Origin: Sialis fuliginosa
Taxonomy: Eukaryota; Arthropoda; Insecta; Megaloptera; Sialidae
Assembly: GCA_961205875.1 (NCBI GenBank)
Contig: OY540820.1
Coordinates: 806,001-870,000 of the forward strand
Direction: 5' to 3'
Length of the DNA: 64,000 nucleotides
The first letter of the stretch is position 1. Each line of letters begins with the position of its first letter. The translations under genes were made by a program, and so were the position numbers. Positions 57,904 through 64,000 of the stretch are shown one piece after another. The notes under the pieces were generated by a model. It was not told where the DNA came from, did not search any database, and saw only the letters and a program-made list of their open reading frames with translations.

Positions 57904-60385
57904 ATAGCTGGTTTGACACCGAATGTGACAGTATTCATTTGGTAAATGGATGGTTGCTGTTCCGAACTAAACCTCCATAAAATTCTTTGGAACGATCTAT
58001 GTATATTTTCACATTGATTTGGCGATACATTTGTTTTATATCCGCGGTTACGGCTATGGGAAAAAGGCGAAAATTAAGCAAAATACTAATTGCACTATTT
58101 TGCAGTTTTGGCCCTGTATACAATATGTCATTTAAGGAAATTAAATTATTCGTTTTTGCACTTGCATCAAAAACGATTCGGCAAGGGGTTGTTGTGCTAT
58201 CGGCTTTAAAAATACAATGATGTGGATTATAATAAGAAGGATCCATTAACTTTTCTTTCGGAACTAGAGACATGTGACCTTGATCTAGGTAATCTTGCAT
58301 TATGGAATTATAAGTTACTCTAAGATCTGGACATTGGTCCAATCGTCTTTCTAGCGAACTAAGTCTTTTTAAAGCTGATTGCTTGGAATCCCCTAATTTT
58401 AATGGGTCATCCTTAAATGGAAGCGCGACTGAATAACGACCAGTGGAATCACGCTTAACATTTTCGGTAAATATTTGCTCACAAATGTGATCTTCTTCGG
58501 TAGGAGTTATAGTGTCTGTGTTATCTATTTCCCAAAAATTTTCTACTAAAGTATCTAAACTGAGAAATACAGAATATGTTGAATTTTCTTTTGAATTTTG
58601 AAATGAGGTTGCGGAACCAAAAACTACATAGCCCAACGCGGTTTGAAGGGCAATTGGTGTCTCAGGTGGTCCAGTTACTTTATGTGTACCAACTATTTCC
58701 GCAAACAAAGAGGCACTTAAAATTCCCTGAATGTCCCCAGGAATATGGTAAGTGGGGTCAGCTAATGGAAGAAATTTTAAGTGATCGAACGAAGTGGTAT
58801 TTATTTTAACATCAGGTAATATGTTCGCTATTGTATCCACTACTAAGGCTTCTATTGCAAATTTCAAATTCGGATTAAGCGTTGACTGAATTAACAAATT
58901 TGTTTTTCCCTTGACTGGCTTGCTTGTACCACCGATTCCTTTTAAATTTGTAAAAGTCTTAGAAAAATACAATCCCAATTTCTTACAACAATCAATTGTC
59001 AAAATATTAGACATAGATCCCGTATCTACCAAAAATCTAACTTGTTGCTCTTTGCCCCATCTATCAGCTACATTAACTATGGCAGTAAATAATAAAATGG
59101 TTGATCTGGAATTTTGGTCGGTGGAACCGTTAGTAGTACATAAGCGTTGGATATTGCTTTCTGAAACAACGGGATTAATTTTCGAATCATTGCTGTTAAG
59201 GTCTGATTCACGATGTAACAAAGTATGATGTTTTAATTTACAAATAATACACGAAAATTTGGAAGGGCATTGTTTTACCGTATGTTTATTAGAAAAACAA
59301 TTAAGGCACAAATTTTTTTCTTTAATCAAATGAAATCTTTGGTCTTGTGTCTTTTCTTTGAACGGTTGGCAATCTTTCAACAAATGGAAACCCTTTTGAC
59401 AAGCAATACAATTATACTTGACAGTTGTGTGTTCTGTCACAAAAGTTTTGGTACCCTTTACAAAATTACTCCGAGGCTTTTCCATTTTGACGGAAATTTT
59501 GCTTTGATTTTGAATAAATTGCATTAACTCTTTATAGATAGGAATTTCTTGATTCGCACGAATCAATTCAATACAATTTATCGTTTCTTGGGGCAATTTT
59601 GTCATGGCTATATAGGTAAAAAGAAAATCAGATAAATCTTCTAATTTTAAACGTTTAAGGGCATTCACATTAGTGTCAAAACTTTCTAAAAATATTTGCA
59701 ATGAATTTGGATTAGGGTTGATTAAAGGTTTAAAATTCAATAATTTTTCAAAATACAAGTTAGCTAAATATTTTTTATTTTGGTATTTATCTTCAATTAA
59801 TTCCCAAATAATTTCATAATTGGCTGGAAGTGGTTCTATATTACTACAGCATTTTAAAGCCTTCCCTTGTAAACTACTCAATAAATACTGTAACTTTTCG
59901 GAGTTCGACAAGTCAGAATCGTTATGTATTAAGTTTTTAAAATTTTTATAAAATAGGGGCCATATTGAAATGTCTTCACCGTTGAATTTCATTAATTCAA
60001 TCTTAGGCAGGTGTACGCGAATTTTCTTTGAATGTTCTGAATGCACAGACCCAGTTTTAGGAGGAATTTCAGCTAACACTGTACTAGCTGTAAATTCAAT
60101 ACGATTATACAAATCTTCAAAAGCTTCTAAATTAGCGTAATCAGGGTTTTCCTCAGAATTTAATTCTAATTTCAAATAAACAATACGCTCTATTATGTCC
60201 TTATATTCTTCTCCAGTTTTGTTAAGGGCAGCATAACGAATTCTAAAATCTTTTAATATGGCTGCATTATTTGGATCTACTTCTAAATTTGAACTTAAAT
60301 CGTATAAAATTTGGACTCTACGAAATAAAGTTTCTTTTTTGGCAATTAAGGCCTTTAGTTTTCGTTCGGATTTATCCTCAGCCAT
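57904..60385 (-). pseudogene. BEL/Pao gag-protease-RT, first part
   Basis: 816 codons from the ATG at 60385 to a stop at 57935. Order: a gag-like N-terminal region with a DUF1759-type segment (FNGEDISIWPLFYKNF, about 133), Cys/His clusters (about 322-385), a retropepsin-type protease with FLVDTGS (about 453), and the start of RT (PCRIVFDASA about 720, TADIKQMYRQ about 785). The frame then breaks between RT motifs; the next part resumes in another frame at 57903. An intact element has one long gag-pol frame here, so this copy is interrupted. Confidence 0.92.
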
Positions 60386-61278
60386 TTTGAAAAGATAAGC
60401 CGAAAATTAAAATTAAACAGGTACCAGAAAATGTTTCAACAAAAATTAAAATACTAACCCGTATTCTAACAAAAATCTTATTGGATTAATTATTCAAATC
60501 TCAAATAACTGAATAATAAATTTCAAATATATCTACTAACAATAGGTGATATAGTATTCGATGATCATATAACAAAATATAATTAACTAACATGAAGTTC
60601 TATACACAAATAGAATAATAAATATATTTAGTACGTCCCTGTATTCCTATGAACAATATTAAAAAACTACGAAATAATATTAATTAAATAATACGAATGT
60701 GGTGATATATTGCACTGCTTATGTCTATAATTTAATTATATCCTATTATTTTCCTTAACAAAAAAATATTAATGTAAATAAACAATATATTTTTATTTGC
60801 CAATGAATATATCTTCAATATACACAATATGTGTAAAACGACCATAATAATACAAACGTATATATTTTAGTTAACATTGACGATTTTGTTCATAGTACAT
60901 AGATTTTAAATTAATATTTAATTGGATAATAAAATCTAATGGGCAATTAAATTTTACAAATCTTGAAATGACGTACGGAATACGTTCTATCTTGTAAGTG
61001 GATTTTGGTTTTAACATGAAATTCAACAATATATTTTATACGTATATTTTTATAATTAACAATGAAAATATACTTTTCAACAATAGGATTGAACTTTTCG
61101 GCAATTTGGTAACTGAAAATCTTTAATAATAATTTGGTATTATTATGGGGGCAATGATTTCCTACAACAACATACAAATTTGGTGAACACATACAAGTAA
61201 ATATTGTCCAGGCCCAATGGTTTAAAACAAACGAACATTTAATGTTAATAACAATCCGGGTCGAATGAGACCATTTAA
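60386..61278 (-). other. BEL/Pao 5' untranslated leader
   Basis: AT-rich, between the 5' LTR and the gag ATG, about 890 bp. Open frames here are short and not protein-like. Confidence 0.6.
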
Positions 61279-61713
61279 TGTATTGGCTCGAAAACCAATC
61301 CTGGTTGGGCTGGTTCTTTTAATTGGAAGTGAACTGTATGGAATATAGTATGATACATAAAGTGAAACGATACGAACTAACCTTCTTTTTGGTGGGTGCT
61401 CCGTCTCGTGGCTCCAATTGGCAGTGAGTGGTAAGACGTGGAAATAAGGGATAATCCGGGATCTCACTCCTGCACTCCACTACACTTTTCACTATATGTA
61501 TCAGTTTTATTGCTATTAACACTATTATAATATTTAACAAAAATAATGATATTCAAATTTACTTGTATAGTTTCACCAACGGTGGTTCTTAACATACTTA
61601 CTTCTTATCACTAAAATTTCAATTCCCTTTAGGGTGGGGGGTATGTACCTATTATCAGGCATGCAATGCCATCTAGAAACGAAATCGAAAATGCTATGAA
61701 ACCGGCTACAACA
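61279..61713 (-). repeat. BEL/Pao 5' LTR
   Basis: TGTATTGGCTCG...GGCTACAACA on the plus strand, 435 bp. It would carry the element's promoter on the minus strand. Confidence 0.9.
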
Positions 61714-62003
61714 GTTATTTTAACAATACGGGTCTAAAATATCACTAAATACGTGTCTTGAAAATTAATTCAAGAACTGACAATAACACCGATCATGCAT
61801 CATAATTATGTATATTACTACGCCAAAGTACAAGTAGTAATAGTTCAATCGTAATTTTTTAGTTTGATTAATCTGAAACTAACGAATGATTATTCGTTAT
61901 TCGTTAGTTGCGAATAAGAACTGCGATTTATTCGTAAATTTTTATTCGCACTCACGATTGAATTTTGCCCAACTCTGCTTGGGAACCACGGGACTTTCTT
62001 ATA

Positions 62004-62024
62004 CCTAACCTAACCTAACCTAAC
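62004..62024 (+). repeat. Interstitial telomere-type CCTAA repeat
   Basis: About four CCTAA units (TTAGG on the minus strand), the canonical insect telomere motif. Too short to be a telomere. Confidence 0.7.
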
Positions 62025-62111
62025 AGTAAATTGTATACGTGATTCTTTGTTTATTAAAACATTTCTAACAAACTAACAAGAAAGAACAAAATGAATAATT
62101 TTATATTTATA

Positions 62112-64000
62112 CAGGGTGAGTCATATCAGGTGGAACAAACTTGAACCGTAGATTGAGAAAAATATTTTAAGCAAAAAACATTATATAAACATGTGTCCGG
62201 AAATTTGTCATGAGGGGGCTACAGCCCTCCAAAAATTTTATTAAAAATTATTTTTTATTTAATATCTGGAAAACCCATTATGCTAAAGCTATGAAATTTA
62301 TACGGAGCTTAGTATGAATAAGTATTATTGATTTCCAGTATTAACCAATTATAATTTAGACCAGGGCTGTATGGGCCCAGTAGGCCCATCGATTTTTATC
62401 TAGTATTTTTTTGTTCTTTAATTTTTTTCTGAGTTAGATATTTGAATTTGTATGACACAAAATACACAAAAATATACTTTGCTAATTTATCATAGGATAA
62501 ACCGTTTACGATAAATATGGATGCAAAAGAAAGGATGCTGAATTTTACTTAATACGGATGCTTCAAATTACAAAAAATATTTTTATATTCTTGTTCTATG
62601 ATAAAAAATAAGACTAAAAAATAATAAAAATATACCTCCAAAAATTCATCCTTACCAACAAATAGCCATTTTAAGTATAGCTTTCTAGTTATGTTAGTAA
62701 ATTACTTGCAACATAAATAGAACTGGCTATAGCTCTAAGAGGACACGTATTGGGTGATATATGTACATGAACTTTTTTCTTACCATTAATCAAAGAACAG
62801 GAATATAGATTTATTTTGTTTAATTTGAAGCATCCGTATTAAGTAAAATTCTGCATGCTTTCTTTTGCAATGATATTGGTCGTAAACGGTTTATCCTATG
62901 ATAAATGAGCAGAGTATATTTTTTGTGTATTTTGTCTCATACAGTCTTATTAAAATCTCTAACACAGGAAAAAATTAAAGAACAAAAAAATACTAGATAA
63001 AAATCGATGAGCCTACTGGCCCCTTACAGCCCTGGTCTAAATTATAATTGGTTAATACTGGAAACCAATAATACTTATTCATACTAAACCCCGTATTAAA
63101 TTTCATAACTTTAGCATAATGGGTTCTCCAGATATTAAATAAAAACTAATTTTGAATAAAATTTTTGGCTGTAGCCCCCTCATGACAAATTTCCGGACAC
63201 ATAATTATATTGTAACGTGGAAATACTATATTAGAAATAAAAAACCCAACTTGATTTTTTTAAAGTACTCAGACAGAAAACTTTATTCTAATTACATACC
63301 AATAAATATTTTACACACCAAAAGGCAATACATAACTTAATTCTACGATCAACAAATGAACCATAGCCAGCTCACCGATAAAATACTGCTGGAATGGTTA
63401 TACAGTTCTAAAGAACATAAGAAAAATAAAGAACTAATGAAAGAAAAAAAGAATTAACAACACTAAGCACGCGCTAATAATAACATAGTAAGTTTCACAA
63501 ATTATTATATTTGGCACTATTCGTAAACAAACGTCCCACATTAAAAAAAAATATACTTAAATACACAAAATTCCGAATGAGTGAACAAATAAGTAAAAAC
63601 ACAAAAGGCAAAATAGCCAAATATATACACAAATAATAACTAAACACCAATCACTTCGAAGGAAGGTTACAGGGAATCCTTTACTTGTGATTGTCACTTT
63701 AGATTCTCCAAGGTGTTTTCTATCGAAACTCCAAATTTCAACTGACGACACTTCGTGTAACCGGCTATCCAGTTTTCTCCGATGTTACGTGCGTATTTAT
63801 CTTACGCGGGTTTCCAGTTAAGTAATATTATTATACTATAGACTGTAAAAACACATAATATCTTGAGAATTCTTTTAAACCAACAATGCATTAGAAAGAG
63901 ATTATTTCAACTCATAATATATGTTTGTTGGTAATATTATAATATAATGTTTTTTGCTTAAAATATTTTTCTCAATCCACGGTTCAAGTTTGTTCCACCT
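62112..64000. mobile_element. Foldback element, cut by the window end
   Basis: It begins TA|CAGGGTGAGTCATATCAGG. The left arm runs to about 62690, and the right arm mirrors it (62700-63198, resuming about 63945-64000). The window stops about 30 bp before the expected right end. Its arms include GTGTCCGGA and CTACAGCCC blocks. The right arm is interrupted by an insertion of about 745 bp. Confidence 0.8.
63199..63944. mobile_element. Unclassified insertion in the foldback right arm
   Basis: It interrupts the arm after TTTCCGGACACA. It starts near TGTAACGTGG (63211) and might be a solo LTR, but I could not show a CA end or a target duplication. Short frames inside are not recognisable proteins. 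Confidence 0.45.

Larger units (their letters stand above)
55813..61713 (-). mobile_element. BEL/Pao LTR retrotransposon (5.9 kb)
   Basis: Two LTRs of about 435 bp are flanked by an exact 5-bp duplication, GTTAT (55808-55812 and 61714-61718). The insertion split an array unit whose continuous form, TTTGTTATTTTAA, is seen at 49279. The coding strand is minus: gag, protease, RT, RNase H and a remnant of integrase. It is defective (see the coding entries). After the 5' LTR the minus strand has TTAAATGGTCTCATTC, with TGG as a possible primer-binding start. A purine-rich stretch (GGGCCGGGCAGGA) precedes the 3' LTR. Confidence 0.92.
52940..61977. mobile_element. hAT-type element swollen to 9 kb by nested insertions
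   Basis: The left end CAGAGTTGGGCA and right end TGCCCAACTCTG are hAT-like inverted termini. They are flanked by an exact 8-bp duplication, CTTGGGAA (52932-52939 and 61978-61985). Element-proper sequence is only about 100 bp at the left (ACGAATAACGAATAAACTGC) and about 235 bp at the right (GATTATTCGTTATTCGTTAG). Everything between is nested: the array at 53044-55812, a Helitron, and the BEL element. No hAT transposase is present. Confidence 0.8.

Noticed and set aside
56387-59527. Several plus-strand open frames of 64-148 codons
   Set aside because: They lie antisense to the BEL gag-pol frames and have no protein-like motifs.
62004-62024. Chromosome end
   Set aside because: Only about four units, with ordinary repeats on both sides.

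Overview
The window is a stretch of AT-rich insect genomic DNA made almost entirely of transposable elements, with very little host coding sequence. An insect source is suggested by a short interstitial CCTAA/TTAGG run, Helitrons with the TC...CTAG ends common in arthropods, a BEL/Pao retrotransposon, a non-LTR retrotransposon, and many foldback elements. The order cannot be fixed from this sequence. Apart from retrotransposon proteins, the only host genes I can support are two tRNA-Pro(TGG) genes (about 13.1 and 16.6 kb, minus strand) and one small two-exon F-box gene (about 50.9-51.3 kb, minus strand) with a well-formed TATA/Inr promoter.

Layout. 0-12 kb: long palindromic (foldback) elements; a 3.74-kb composite Helitron-type element at 4.2-7.9 kb flanked by related repeat units; further nested foldbacks. 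12-18.5 kb: MITEs, the two tRNA genes, a hAT-type MITE whose target duplication was later split by a TTAA-specific element, and a 1.45-kb solo LTR. 18.9-21.6 kb: a truncated Helitron and a 5'-truncated non-LTR retrotransposon with an intact YADD reverse transcriptase. 22.4-30 kb: a repeat family starting at a TTCCGAAG end, the second copy of the 3.74-kb composite, and a Helitron interrupted by a foldback. 30-42 kb: more foldbacks, including a Foldback-type element with tandem-repeat arms and a 2-kb palindrome. 43.3-45.1 kb: a 38-bp minisatellite with block structure. 45.4-50.5 kb: AT-rich DNA and a degenerate array of roughly 120-160 bp. 50.8-51.4 kb: the F-box gene. 52.9-62.0 kb: a hAT-type element with exact 8-bp target duplications, swollen to 9 kb by nested insertions: a repeat array, a Helitron, a tandem duplication with a templated filler, and a 5.9-kb BEL/Pao element with both LTRs. 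62.1 kb to the end: a foldback cut by the window edge.

The most informative biology is in the nesting. Target duplications and paralogous empty sites let several insertions be ordered without outside data. The two observations I rate highest are (i) a 406-bp tandem duplication whose junction carries 76 bp identical to the BEL pol gene 4 kb away, a templated-repair signature, and (ii) the compact F-box gene, intact with promoter, splice signals and upstream GGATTA sites inside otherwise non-coding repeats. I read the sequence by eye, so repeat boundaries without a target duplication are approximate.
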